A DNA stretch of 64,000 bases from Dugong dugon (GCA_030035585.1 CM057462.1:92711234-92775233); one strand, 5' to 3'; numbered from the stretch's first letter, positions 32,660 through 43,566 are shown. The notes: generated by a model not told the origin, from the sequence alone. Translations and numbers: made by a program.

Positions 32660-32753
32660 CCATGTGATTTTGGGCAAGTGGCTTAACTTTCTGAGTCTCA
32701 TATTCCTGTCTTATGAAGTCAGGACTAGAATGGTGATCTCTAAAATCTTTTTC
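32660..32753 (+). repeat. MIR fragment
   Basis: CATGTGATTTTGGGCAAGTG then CTTTCTGAGTCTCATATTCC. Confidence 0.65.
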
Positions 32754-32956
32754 AGTCCCTGAGTGGTGCAAACAGTTAATGTGCTTGGCTGTCAAACAAA
32801 AGGTTAGTGGTTCAGGTCCATCCAGAGATGCCTCAGAAGAAATGCCTGGTGATCTACTTCCGGAAAGTCAGTCACTGAAAATCCTATGGAGCATGGTTCT
32901 ACTCTGATACACATGAGGTCGCCATGAGTCAGAATTGGCACAACGGCAACTGGTCA
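32754..32956 (+). mobile_element. AfroSINE, full-length type
   Basis: CAGTCCCTGAGTGGTGCAAA to GGCACAACGGCAACTGG, with the GATCTACTTCCGGAAAGTC centre. Confidence 0.94.
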
Positions 32957-33134
32957 AAGTTTCTTCCAGCTCTGAAACTGCCTAATTTTGTGGATGTGCA
33001 ACAGCACTGTAAAATGGAACATACAAAGAAAAATAAATATCAGACAGCTGTTTGTTGGCCAGGAAACTAATCATTTGGATGGATAATTATTCCCCATTTT
33101 TAGGAGTCATATATTTGTGAGAAAAATAAAGTAG

Positions 33135-33390
33135 GTAATACAATAATAGTTACATTCACATGCTGGTTGCTCTGTGCCAGATACTGTTCTAAGCCCTTTC
33201 CATGTGTTAATTTATGAGGATTAACGTTAATTCCTCACAACAGTCCTATGAAGAAGGTACGATTATTAGACCAATTTCACAGATAACAAAACTGAGACAC
33301 AGTTTTACCCAAGGTCACACAGCGGATAAGTAATAGAACCAGGATGAGAACTCAGACAGTCTGGCTCCAGAGTCTTGGAAGGTTGATTTC
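33135..33390 (-). repeat. MIR, nearly complete
   Basis: TGTGCCAGATACTGTTCTAA, CAACAGTCCTATGAAGAAGG, AAGGTCACACAGCGGATAAG and GACAGTCTGGCTCCAGAGTC in reverse MIR order. Confidence 0.8.
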
Positions 33391-33474
33391 ATACAATGGA
33401 GCAGCTCATACTGATTTATTTTCAGTAAATTTTAAGATGAGTACGCCTTCAGAGTATAATTGAAATACTCCCCA

Positions 33475-33915
33475 TCTTAGTTACCTAGTGCTGCTGTTAC
33501 AGAAATAACACAAGTGGTTGGCTTAAAAAGAGGAGAAATTTATTTTCTCACAGTTCAGGAGGCTAAAGTTTAAATCAGGGTCTTGGCTGTGTTGATTCCT
33601 TCTTGCTGGTAGCCCTGGACATTCCTTGGTTCTTTTACATGTAGATAATTCCCATATATCGCCTGTCTTCCCCTGTGTGTGTTTGTGTCTGTATCTATTC
33701 TGGTCTTTTAATAACTCAGAGGTGATCAGGTTCAGGATCCAACCTACACTGGTAGGACCTCAACTGATTGATTGATTGCCTTATGTTAGATTGCATTGTG
33801 GAAGATAATCTGCTCTACCTAAGGCCAACTGATTTTATCTCATGATTAAATCATAACCGCATATGGCCAGGATTTCAATACATATTTTGGGGGACACAGT
33901 TCAATTCATTACATT
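33475..33915. repeat. old interspersed repeat, family not assigned
   Basis: CTAGTGCTGCTGTTACAGAA, TTATTTTCTCACAGTTCAGG and AGTTCAATTCATTACATTCC follow a pattern widespread in mammals, ending just before a SINE. Confidence 0.5.
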
Positions 33916-33925
33916 CCCCAGTTAA

Positions 33926-34122
33926 AAAACCCCAATCAAACCTGGTGCTGACTCATAGCGACCCTATAGAACAGAGTAGAACTGCCCCACAGGGTTTCCA
34001 AGGCTGTAACCTTTACAGGAGCAGACTGCCACATCTGTCTCCGACAGAGTGGCTGATGGGTTTGAATTGCTGACCTATTGGTTAGCAGCCAAGCACTTTA
34101 ACCACTGTGCCACTAGGGCTTT
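33926..34122 (-). mobile_element. AfroSINE with extended centre
   Basis: CCTGGTGCTGACTCATAGCG at the left to GTGCCACTAGGGCTTTC at the right. Confidence 0.92.
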
Positions 34123-34939
34123 CTTTCCCCCAGTTACAGATCTCAAAAAAGAGTTATTTCTGTCCAGCTCTTGGCTCTTGGATAATGTGTGTTCCTGGAA
34201 GAAAAAACTCAAAGCATTGTGTGTTCGTGAGTATGGTGTCATGAGAAGCAGCTGGGGTTTGGAGGGAAAAGAAACAGGTTAAAATTCCAGCACACCCTCT
34301 TATAAGCTATGTGGGCTTAGCCACAAAGCTTGCTAGGACTTCAGCAACAACCACCTGTGGGAGAAGGCCAGCGAGAAAAAATGGAAATGACTAGACCAGA
34401 GATACGAGTCACTACACAGGTGGTAATGTGAACACTGAGGCATTTATTTGCCCAACAGCTGGCATTATGGTCTCTGGGGAGTGTGGCCTGATCCTGGTTG
34501 GCTTTGATATTTAAAGAAGGTAGGAATCTGGGGGATGGAGCCAGGCTATGGGTGTCCTTAAGTGATGACACCTCTTGCCATCCAGTTGGCACTCACATGG
34601 TTCCAAGGAGACCCCTCCACCTCAAAGCTGGAACCATAAGCTGGAGGGACAGGAAACAGGATGTGACCTCAGGATGAAGGGTCTGCCAGGTGATAGGCAG
34701 GGGACCTAGAGTCTCAGCATAAGAGGTCCGGAGAGATACTTAGATCCTGAAGGGAAACTGGAACACTAGCCAGAACTCCTGGCCAAAGCTTAGAGCCAAT
34801 AACCAGACAGTCCTGGCCAGAGTTAGTAGAAAATCACAGTCCCACGGTGTGTGGGTGTCCAGGGCTCACCTTGGATTTAGGGAGTAAGTTCTAGTTCTGT
34901 CCCCATCCCTCAGTGGGACTCAACCTCCCAGAGCAGTCT
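34123..34939. other. intronic sequence, no repeat recognised
   Basis: About 800 bp without a confident element or exon. Confidence 0.4.
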
Positions 34940-35090
34940 GGTGGAGTGGAAAAAGCATAGGTTTTTGACCTGAATAGATCTGAATTGGATCTCAGTACAG
35001 CCACGTGGCCTGGGGCAAGTCACTTAACCTGCCTGATCCTAGGTTTCCTTATTGTAAAACAGTGGCACTAACTCCTTCTTCCTTCCTTGC
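34940..35090 (+). repeat. MIR remnant
   Basis: GTGGAAAAAGCATAGGTTTT and GGGGCAAGTCACTTAACCTG. Confidence 0.75.
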
Positions 35091-35126
35091 AGGTGTGGGT
35101 AAACAGTAGACTAAAACGAAAGCAAA

Positions 35127-35172
35127 AAATGAAACCTATTGCTGTCTAGCAGATTCCAACTCATGATGACCA
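35127..35172 (-). mobile_element. SINE tail fragment
   Basis: GAAACCTATTGCTGTCTAGC then GATTCCAACTCATGATGACC; no body. Confidence 0.7.
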
Positions 35173-35191
35173 AAGGCCCTGGCATATGATA

Positions 35192-35401
35192 AAAAACAAA
35201 CCAGTTGCCATCAAGTCAGTTCTGACTCATGGCAACCCCACGTGGGTCAGAGTACTACTGTGCTTCACAAGGTTTTCAATGGCTGATTTTTCATAAGTAG
35301 ATCACCAGGCCTTTCTTCCAAGGTGCCTCTGGGTAGACTTGAACCTTCAACCTTTGGTTTAGCAGCTGAGGACATTAACCATTTGCACAACCCAGGAATT
35401 C
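35192..35401 (-). mobile_element. AfroSINE, full-length type
   Basis: AAAACAAACCAGTTGCCATC to CACAACCCAGGAATTCC. The flanks CTGGCATATGAT and CTGGCAGATGGT look like a worn target duplication. Confidence 0.93.
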
Positions 35402-35529
35402 CTGGCAGATGGTAGGACTTCAAAATAGTCTTTCTGTTATTACTGCTGTATCAGCCAGTAGCCTCAGCTGAATTTTGTTTAGGGGTTTAACTAAGCCATT
35501 AGTGCTGGAAGCTTTGGGCATGATAAACA

Positions 35530-35690
35530 GCTTACTAACTGTGTGACTGTGGGGCAAGTCAACCAATCTCTGAGACATGATTTCTCCATCTGCAACTGGA
35601 GATCATAATAATTAATGTGCCTCTCCTACTTCACCAGATTGTTAGAGAATAACATGAGATAGAGGTCGTAAAAACAGTTTTTAGCCTAAA
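35530..35690 (+). repeat. MIR remnant
   Basis: ACTGTGTGACTGTGGGGCAA and ATTTCTCCATCTGCAACTGG. Confidence 0.7.
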
Positions 35691-35721
35691 AAGCCTAATA
35701 CAAATGTTGTTGTTGCTATAA

Positions 35722-35985
35722 AAATAATAGCAACATTCATTAACCTTTTTGAGTGCTTGCTTTTTTTTTGCCAAACACTGCTTTAAGTGCTTTCCATGTT
35801 CAACCCAATTTGATTTTAATCCTCCTGTAACATTTTTGCCACTTAGATTCCTATTTATTATTCTTTTTTTTCACTTGGTTAAACTGAAGTATAGAGAGGC
35901 TAAGTAACATACTCTAGTTCACACAGATAGAGGGAGGCAGAACTGGAATTCAAACCCAGTCACTCAAACTCCAGAACCTTTCTAA
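35722..35985 (-). repeat. MIR remnant
   Basis: CCAAACACTGCTTTAAGTGC, GAGGCTAAGTAACATACTCT and GGAATTCAAACCCAGTCACT in reverse order. Confidence 0.75.
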
Positions 35986-36508
35986 TGGATTATTAATCAT
36001 AATGGCTATATTGGCGTTGTTATGTGTTCGCTATTTCTAAGTTCCGTCTCTACAGAGGATACATAGGTATCCGTTTACAAGGCATGAGATGGGGTTGTAA
36101 GGCAATGATAATGTCTTCATAAAGCCGCCTGTTAATTAGTCTCACTGCTTTGTGAGCATACCTCAAACGTCTTAGGAACACATGTGCTTATATCCATGAA
36201 CAAACGCATTTGTGGGTTGAGTATATATGCATACAGATTATAGAAACATGCTCAAAGATAGAGATCAGTATATAAATGTAAGGGAGCAAGGCATTAGCAA
36301 GATCATTTATGGGTTTATGATTCTGTTGTGAAGGATAATTATTCATTGGCCTAAATGAGATGAATAGTATTATTATGGTAACACAGTGAGTGATGGTTAT
36401 GCATAATCTTTTTTTCCCACCACGTACACATGATGAAGGCCATTCACACACATGACACACTCTTGTGGGGCTGCCTAGGCTTTGCGAGTACCCTTCCCTA
36501 TTTTTGGG
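35986..36508. other. intronic sequence, no repeat recognised
   Basis: AT-rich. A 90-codon open frame on the minus strand (36188-36460) has no recognisable similarity. Confidence 0.4.
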
Positions 36509-36675
36509 GGGAAACTCTGGTGGCGTAGTGGTCCAGTCCTATGGCTGATAACCAAAAGGTTGGCAGTTTGAATCCACCAGGTGTGCTTTGGAAACCCTAT
36601 GGGGCAGTTCTACTCTGTCCTATAGGGCTGCTATGAGTTGGAATCAACTCAACGGCAACGGGTTTTTTAAAATTT
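36509..36675 (+). mobile_element. AfroSINE, short T-tailed type
   Basis: GGAAACTCTGGTGGCGTAGT to CAACGGCAACGGGTTTTTT. Confidence 0.94.
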
Positions 36676-36845
36676 TTTTGTGGAAATTCAAAGCAAATAA
36701 TGTGAGCATCATTTGTTGTTTGGCATGTATGAAAACACTTTACAAGCATTTGGGTAATTAAATTAGCCAGTTAAAAATCTCAAAAAAGGGTCATTTTTCA
36801 ATAACCTTGCATCGAATTCAACAAATTTACTATGATGTACTTGGC

Positions 36846-37030
36846 TTTGTCCAGTACAGTAGCCACTAGTCACATGTGGCAACTGAAATTAAAAAATTCA
36901 GTTCCTCAGTTTCTCTAGCCTCGTTTCAAGTGCTCAGTAGACACATGTGGCTAGTGGCTACCAAGTAGACAATGCAGATTGTAGACATTTGCATCATTGC
37001 AGAAAGTTCTATTGGGCAACACTGCTAGAT
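36846..37030. mobile_element. hAT-type MITE-like remnant
   Basis: GTCCAGTACAGTAGCCACTA at the left and GGCTAGTGGCTACCAAGTAG further on form an imperfect inverted pair, as in short Charlie-type elements. GTTCTATTGGGCAACACTGC follows. The family name is not certain. Confidence 0.55.
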
Positions 37031-37369
37031 ATAGTAGGATGCATGGGGGATGCAGTAATGACCACAACAGTCATGTTGCCTGCTCTTATGAGGCTTATAA
37101 TCCTGCAGTGAAGACAGCTGCTAAACCAGTCATCACGGGTTGGAGGATAGGGGAAGGAAAGAGGCAAGGGGATCTTCCCAAGGATGGGTGGGCAGAGAAA
37201 ATGAAATTTTAAAAAATTCCTTATATGCGAGTGACAGATAAATTTTTGAAATAAGTTAAATATTTTCTCTGCAACTGGATTTCACAGATATTAGTGATGT
37301 TTAAATATTATATTATTGAAGAATAAGCTGAAATAAAACTTACACATTATCAAAATGTTTAACACAATG
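37031..37369. other. intronic sequence, no repeat recognised
   Basis: Nothing supported. Confidence 0.4.
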
Positions 37370-37680
37370 AATCTGAAAAGAAGCCAAATACAAAATGTAC
37401 ATACAGTCTGATTCTATTTCTATTAAAATCTAGAACAGGCAAAGTATATCTATAGTGATAGAAATCCAAACAGCAGCCTGAAGGAGAGTGGGTGGGAGCA
37501 AAGATTGACTGCAAAGACTCTCTGGGGTGTTGATGCTCTCTTGATTGGGATGTTGGTTACATGCATTTGTCAATACAATGCATAAGAACTGTATGCTTAA
37601 GATACAGCATACAATGCATAGAACTGTATGCTTAAGATCTGTGCATTTCAGAGTGTAAATTATATCTCAGTTAAAAATTT
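37370..37680 (+). mobile_element. L1M 3'-UTR fragment with internal duplication
   Basis: GATTCTATTTCTATTAAAAT, CTTGATTGGGATGTTGGTTA and TCTGTGCATTTCAGAGTGTA are old L1 3'-UTR blocks in sense. The segment from 37574 is repeated at 37610. Confidence 0.7.
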
Positions 37681-38267
37681 AATGCATAGAATTATATATT
37701 GTAACCTGTTATGGTTGACATGAATAATACTATGGAAATAGACATTGACTCATCACTTTGCCAGTGGCCTGATCTTTATAACCTTTGTGTCATCACTGGG
37801 AAATAGGTTTCCAGCATCCTTCCTGATCTCATGCCATGTGGATATAAATGTGTTGCTCCCACTCTTCCCAGTTCTTGATGCTTTCTTTCGTATCCAAAGT
37901 GGACAAGCTGAAAGAATGCTTGCCAGAATATTAAGAATGGTGTTATTTTGAGATGAGGAGATTTGAGGTGAATTTTACTTCTTTCTCGTCTTCGCTGTGT
38001 TGTTGGCATTTTTAAACAAAAACTCTGTATTATTAGTAACAAATTTCCTTCCAGACAGCAGGCTCTATGGGTAATTATTTAGTAGTCATGGGACCTTGGT
38101 AAATGTATAATTTTATTCCTTGTCTGTTTCTAGCACGTCCTCCTATTGAGTGTCTTTACAATCCTGGGGCACACTGGGGTCGATTTGGATTCCGTCCATC
38201 AGGCTGCTGGGAAGTGCTCTCCAGCTGTTTGACCTCTCACCTGCCTCCTTCCCCGCTGTGTTCACAG

Positions 38268-38555
38268 ATTCTTACCTGACCTTGGATGAACCAATGAATA
38301 ACATCACCACGTCCCTGGGGCAGACAGCAGAACTGCACTGCAAAGTCTCTGGGAATCCATCTCCCACCATCCGCTGGTTCAAAAATGATGCACCAGTGGT
38401 CCAGGAGCCCCGGAGGATCTCCTTTCGGGCAACCAACTATGGATCTCGGCTGCGGATCAGAAACCTGGACACCACAGACACGGGCTACTTCCAGTGCGTG
38501 GCGACGAATGGCAAGAAGGTGGTTTCTACCACTGGAGTCTTGTTTGTCAAGTTTG
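38268..38555 (+). CDS. ROR1: ROR1 exon encoding the immunoglobulin domain
   Basis: The translation starts [19 protein letters not shown], which I recognise as ROR1 rather than ROR2. ROR1 is a Wnt5a-responsive receptor with a kinase-like intracellular domain, and this exon forms its membrane-distal Ig domain. Visible Ig features are the first disulfide Cys (AELHCKVSG), the core Trp (IRWFKND), the DTGYFQC motif with the second Cys, and an N-glycosylation sequon (NIT) near the start. A pyrimidine-rich tract and AG precede the exon at 38266-38267, and GTAAG follows at 38556. The first two bases complete an Asp codon begun upstream; the last base starts a Gly codon finished by the next exon. It is thus a symmetric phase 1-1 exon of 288 nt. 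The frame has no stops. It is surrounded by intron, and the flanking open frame has no coding support. Confidence 0.96.
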
Positions 38556-38639
38556 GTAAGCAGCCTCCTACTGCGTCTGGCCTTTGGTTCTAAGACCAGC
38601 GTGGTATAATGGCTAGAGTCCGTGGGGGAGAGGAAGGAG

Positions 38640-39060
38640 GGAACGAACACTTAATGAGAATATACTATGTGCACAGGAGTCCATTGGTGGTGCAAAAGAT
38701 GAAGCACTTGGCTACCTAAAGGTTGGCAGTTCAAATCTAACTAGAGGCACCTTAGAAGAAGGGCTTGGTGACCTACTTCTGAAAGGTCACAGTCACTGAA
38801 AACACTATGGAGCACAGTCCTACTCTGAAACACATAGGGTCACCATGAGTTGGAATTGACTCGACAGCAACTGGTTATTACTGGTTACTATGTGCCCAGC
38901 AACCCTAAAGCAGGTACAATTATACCCATTTTACAAATAAGTAAACCAAGGCCCAGAGGTTAAGTACTATGCCCAGGGTTGCCCAACTAGAGAAGAGGTG
39001 GGATGGAGTCCAAATCTGTCTGACCCCACAGCCCCTTTCTAACCCATCATGCCATTGAGC
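38640..39060 (-). repeat. MIR remnant split by a SINE
   Basis: AACACTTAATGAGAATATAC before the SINE, ACCAAGGCCCAGAGGTTAAG and CCAAATCTGTCTGACCCCA after it. Confidence 0.7.
38663..38896 (+). mobile_element. AfroSINE with target duplication, in the short ROR1 intron
   Basis: TACTATGTGC at 38663-38672 and 38887-38896. Body starts GGAGTCCATTGGTGGTGC and lies about 118 nt downstream of the Ig-exon donor, in the same orientation as the gene. Confidence 0.94.
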
Positions 39061-39476
39061 ATTTCTTCCCAGCAAGGATGTTCCTTGTCTAGAGAAGTTA
39101 GGAAGATTTGTAGTATTTTTGCCCCTTTTTCTGTCCAGTTGCCATCAGAGACTATTTGCTCACTGTTGTAATCTAGGCCCTCCTGCAATCACTCAGCCTC
39201 CCACTGGAAACTCCCACAATAGTCTGAGGACGCCTGCTCTCTTGACTCATTTTTCAGCACTTGACTTAGCATTTTTTAGGCCCTGAGTTCTCACTGGTAC
39301 ATTTTTTTCATAGAGGTGGTTGGTGGGAACTGGAGCAAAATAATAAATCCCAGGAAGATACATATCACCTTGGGGTGGTTGAGAACTCTAATTTGTAATC
39401 GTTTGACTGTATGCACACTTGCCCTTCAGTAACCTAGACTGACTGTTTTCTTTTTGTTTTTCTTTCATTTCTTCAG

Positions 39477-39507
39477 GGCCCCCTCCCACTGCAAGTCCAG
39501 GATCCTC
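39477..39507 (+). CDS. ROR1: ROR1 31-nt microexon (Ig-to-Frizzled linker)
   Basis: The Gly codon split at the preceding exon end is completed here, giving GPPPTASPGS and then a serine codon split at the 3' end. This is the proline-rich linker that follows the Ig domain of ROR1. A T-rich tract ending in TTCAG precedes the exon and a strong GTAAGT donor follows. Length is 31 nt, entering in phase 1 and leaving in phase 2, so skipping it would shift the frame. Compared with human ROR1 as I remember it, the residue after the last Gly is Ser rather than Tyr (TCC versus TAC). It is too short for ordinary gene finders to call without homology. Confidence 0.92.
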
Positions 39508-40050
39508 GTAAGTACTTTGCATCTCCCTTCTTGTCATTTGTAAGCATTTCTCCTCAGGTTTCTAGGGCAAAGGCAATGTTGTCCTCTGCCTGGGCCAGCA
39601 CTGCATTTCCAGATGTCATTCCATTTTGTCCTGCCCTCATTCCATTTTGCTCTTGCTCTGATGGGAAAATGCACAGGAGACCAGCATTGGTGGTAATCAC
39701 AAGCGTGGTGATGTTCATTCCACATGATCAAAGCAAAAATCTACTTACATTTACTATTTTAAAAGTAACCTGATAACATTCATTGAGAATGATGGAGTTG
39801 GTAAAAATCAAACAAAAGATGATAGGGTGCTGGCTTAGGAACATTTATTCTATGCTAAAAGGGTCTTCATTTCTGTAAGCTTTCTGGTGCTTTACTTATT
39901 GAACAGGGCAACAGTTAGGTGATTTTTTTCATTCCCTTTCAAGAACTCAGAGGCAGAAGTTCTGACTCACATAGGGGACGAAAGCTCCATGCCTGCAATG
40001 AGTGTGATGTGGAAGTTTGATTCCTTTTGAGTCTCTTGTTAATAAAGTCT
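39508..40050. other. intron after the microexon, no repeat recognised
   Basis: No element or further exon supported. Confidence 0.45.
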
Positions 40051-40584
40051 GAAGATCCAATTTTTAATTTTTTAATTTTTTTTTATTGTGCATATGGTGA
40101 GAGTTTACAGACCAAATTAGATTCCCATTCAGTAGTTTGTACACAAAGTGTTTCGTGGCCTTGGCTTCATTTCCCACAATGTGTCAGCACTGTCCCCATA
40201 TCCACCCTGGGTTCCCTGTTTCCTTTTGTCCTGATTTTCTACCGCTTTCTGCCTTTTCATCTTTGCTTTTGGGCAAATATTGCCCTTTCGATCCCTTATG
40301 GTTGATAGTTCTAATGAGCATGTTCCTCTTGGGTGTTATTGTTTGTTTTATTGGCTTGTCTATTGTTTGGCTGGAAGGTGGTCTCTGGGAATGGCTTCAG
40401 TTCCAAGTTTTCTGATCTAGAGGGTCAGAAGGCTGTCTTAGGTCCATCGTCTCGGGGGTTCCTCCATTCTCTGTCAGACCAGTAAGTCTGGTCTTTTTTG
40501 TGACTTTGATTTTTTGTTCTACATTTTTCTCTGTCTGGGATCCTCTGTTTTAATCCCAGTCAGAGCAGTTGAAAGATGTAATTT
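40051..40584 (-). mobile_element. retroposed L1-type 3'-end element, third copy
   Basis: Body 40065-40570. T-rich left end (the A-tail read from the other strand), then GAGAGTTTACAGACCAAATT and GTCAGACCAGTAAGTCTGGT. Flanks GAAGATCCAATTT and GAAAGATGTAATTT are a worn target duplication. Truncated earlier in the family than the other two copies. Confidence 0.78.
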
Positions 40585-41778
40585 CTTTAACTGATACTGT
40601 TGTTGATTCATTTGTCCTTTATTCTGGCAAAGGGATTCTCATCTTTCACTCTAGGAGTATCCATTTGGGACATTTTTCTTTATGTATATTTTTTATTATT
40701 GGGAAAAGACCGGTTCAAACATCCTCCATATTTTGTAGACTTCCTAAGTAAAATTCACCGGTCTCTACCATGACAGCATCAAAGTGTCTGACCTAGACTA
40801 CACTATGGTAAATAGAACAGCCACTTAATTTGCTCTAATCCCCTCTGTGCCACTTAATTACAGTGTAGGGTATTTTAGCATATTTGTGTGTGCCTGGAGG
40901 CCCTGTGGCCCACAATCCCATTAATAGAACAGGTAATGGGTAAAATAAACATTGGCCTTCAACCACACTGTTTGGCTATTTCATCGTCCAGTTAAAGGCA
41001 ACTGTAAGAGCCTTTACAATCATCCAAGTGCTTATTGTATTCTACTTGCCCAGGTAGAAAATGTTGATTGGTCTTAAAACAAGGCAGAAATTTGGTCACT
41101 CTGTTTTGCATTTCTTCAAGCTGATCTTTTTTTTTTTTTTAATGATCACACTACAGGTTGATATATGAATCCTTTTGAAGTCTTATTTAAACAAAGATTA
41201 AAGCTTTTATTATTTACTGTAAAAATGCTTCCCACCCTGATACTTTATTTGTTCCTGTTAATCTGTGTTTCAAAAGTAGCTGACAATCTGTATCCCAGGC
41301 TGACTAATGTTCACTAACCTGTATTTACTGTTAGGCGCTGGGCTGTTGTCTTGCTGCCTGTTATATTTGCATCAGAGACCTCCTCTTTTATTATCAAAAT
41401 TCTTTTCAAACAGTCATATGTCCTTATTTCTTGAAGTTTTCATTCTTTCTCCACTGCCATCATTCTGGAGAGCAAAATCTAAGTCTCTCATGGTTTTTAG
41501 CTTAATACAAGAATTGTCTACCGCTTTCATGACCTGATGTCTAACGAGAGAGTATTGAAGTTCCTCAAAGATGTTCAACTGCAGCTGAAGGTGTGCTTTG
41601 ATGTCAGATACCCCTGTTTCATGTTAGCTGTCAGATTATCTGTCACATTAATCTGCAATAGCATGAAATGTATAGTTGCCATGTTTGCTTGGAGAGAACG
41701 ACAGTAAAATACAATCAAAAGTTGGAAATCCCATGGGGCCTTTTGCACTTCAGTCTCCATGTTCTTTTTGGCACCCCT
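40585..41778. other. intron, no transposon recognised
   Basis: About 1.2 kb. Contains a T-run near 41127-41141 but no supported exon. Confidence 0.45.
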
Positions 41779-41961
41779 AGTTGGCATTTTAGAAACCCTG
41801 GTGGTGTGGTGGTTAAGAGCTACATCTGCTAACCAAAAGGCCAGTAGTTTGAATCCACCAGGCGCTCCTTGGAAACTCTATGGGGCAGTTCCACTCTGTC
41901 CTATAGGGTCGCTATGAGTCGGAATTGACTTGACAGCAGTGGTTTTTTTAGCTGGCATTTT
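41779..41961 (+). mobile_element. AfroSINE, short T-tailed, with target duplication
   Basis: AGTTGGCATTTT (41779-41790) and AGCTGGCATTTT (41950-41961). Body 41791-41949 ends in a T-run directly before the duplication. Confidence 0.95.
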
Positions 41962-42144
41962 GACACCCATTTTTCTCTTTCCCTTAGAAACTAGTGATGC
42001 ATCTCTTTTCTTTTCTCCTCTCTGACCTGCCACCACTATGCTCTTAGAACTTCTCTCTCCCTAAGATTAACTCCCAAATAGAATGCCAGTTCCCTTCCTA
42101 TCCTCATAGCCCCACCAAGCAGCCAAACCTCACTACAAGAAGAC

Positions 42145-42356
42145 AAAAACCAAAACCCAGTTACTGTCAATTTGATTCCAACTCATGGTGACCCCACGCA
42201 TTTCAGAGTAGAACTGCTCCATAGGGTTTTCAAGGCTGTGACCCTTCAGAAGCAGATCATCAGGCCTTTCTTCCAAGATGCCTCTGAGTGGGTTCAAACC
42301 ACTAACCTTTCATTTAGTAGTTGAGTGCTTAACCATTTGCACCACCCAAGAACTCC
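42145..42356 (-). mobile_element. AfroSINE, full-length type
   Basis: AAACCCAGTTACTGTCAATT to GCACCACCCAAGAACTCC. CTACAAGAAGAC and CTACAAGGAGAC flank it. Confidence 0.94.
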
Positions 42357-43263
42357 TACAAGGAGACAGGTAAAACATAAAATGATAACATGGGGAATTT
42401 CACAACTTTTAAGCTAGCTCTGAAAGCCTTTTGTCAAATTGGACAATGCTTTTTCCAAGGCAAGAGTGAAACGTAGTTATAAAACTGCTGTCTTTACCTT
42501 CAAGATGACAGAGTCAAAGTTATGCAGAAGAAAACAAATGAAAATCAATGACAAATCCCCACTATTTAACACAGTGAGATGTATTAAGTGTGTGAAGCCA
42601 GGTGAGGGCTCATTGCCATCTGCAGCAACAACTCCCAGCTGGGAAAGCCTATAAGGTCGTTTGGACTATGACCCAGAAGGCAAAGCTGGTGTGACTGCAG
42701 TGGGTTTTTACAAGAAGCTTTCGGGATGGTATTTTAATTTGCAGAAGGAATAAGTTTGAGGTTTTAGTTTGGCTGTGTTCAAAGCTTCAGGCTTTATTTC
42801 TTCTGTCATTGCTGAGTCCCTGGCCCACCTCTAACAATTATAGGGCCTGGGGCATAAGTACAAATGCAGGCCCCCATACCATACATTTCAATATTTAAAA
42901 GTTATAAATCAAGCTAACAAATGGTTAGGTGAAATATGTTCTGTCCTCCCACCTTGACAAATATAACTTTGTAATGACAAAATTTAAAAAATATATGTAA
43001 AACTATGGTTTTTATGTGATAAAACCCGGGAACTATCAAAGATGACTACCTTAATCATTATTGTGTATATCTGGGTATTCTTTTTACAGGCCAGAGAGAG
43101 TATACATAATTCATAGGTTGTTATATATTAGTTCCACAAAATTTATTTTTCAGCTTGCCTTCATTTCACCAGAAATCAGTACCTATATTGTTTTATACAA
43201 GATTTTTACAGAATTTGTATTCTATTAGCAACAATGACAAATTTGACAATCTTTCTTGAGTCA
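42357..43263. other. AT-rich intron, nothing assigned
   Basis: About 900 bp; no confident repeat or exon. Confidence 0.4.
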
Positions 43264-43368
43264 CTGTAATTCTTAGTTTTTTATTAATTTTAACTTGGAG
43301 AAAATTCACCCTTTTAAAGTATACAATTCAGTGTTTTTAGTATATTCACAGAGTTGTACAACCCTGCC

Positions 43369-43566
43369 AAAAACCTGTTGCCGTCAAGTCAATTCCTACT
43401 CATAGTGACCCCACAGGATAGATTAGAGCTACCCGTTAGGGTTTCCAAGGCTGTAATCTTTACAGAAGCAAACTGCCACATCTTTCTCCCGCAGAGCAGC
43501 TGGTGGGTTCCAACTGCCAACCTTTCAGTTAGCAGCTGAGCTCTTACCCATTGAGCCACCAGGGCT
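43369..43566 (-). mobile_element. AfroSINE inside L1
   Basis: CTGTTGCCGTCAAGTCAATT to TTGAGCCACCAGGGCTCCC. CCCTGCCA/CCCTGCAA flank it. Confidence 0.93.

Larger units (their letters stand above)
1..38267 (+). other. ROR1: ROR1 intron upstream of the Ig exon (3' part)
   Basis: No exon was recognised before 38268. The stretch is filled with SINEs, LINEs and unclassified sequence listed separately. In ROR1 the exon before the Ig exon encodes a short N-terminal segment, which must lie upstream of the window. The intron ends in a pyrimidine-rich tract and CAG at 38265-38267. Confidence 0.85.
38556..39476 (+). other. ROR1: ROR1 intron between Ig exon and microexon
   Basis: A 921-nt intron with a GTAAGC donor and a TTTCTTCAG acceptor, in phase 1. 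It contains a MIR remnant split by an AfroSINE (38673-38886). The last 400 bases show no recognisable repeat. The splice sites and phase fit both exons. Confidence 0.9.

Noticed and set aside
38150..38593. Extending the Ig exon into a 147-residue single-exon gene
   Set aside because: The extra residues at both ends lie outside clear splice sites and do not match ROR1.
38237..38650. 137-codon open frame on the minus strand over the Ig exon
   Set aside because: It is the antisense shadow of the ROR1 exon, whose splice sites and protein similarity are on the plus strand.
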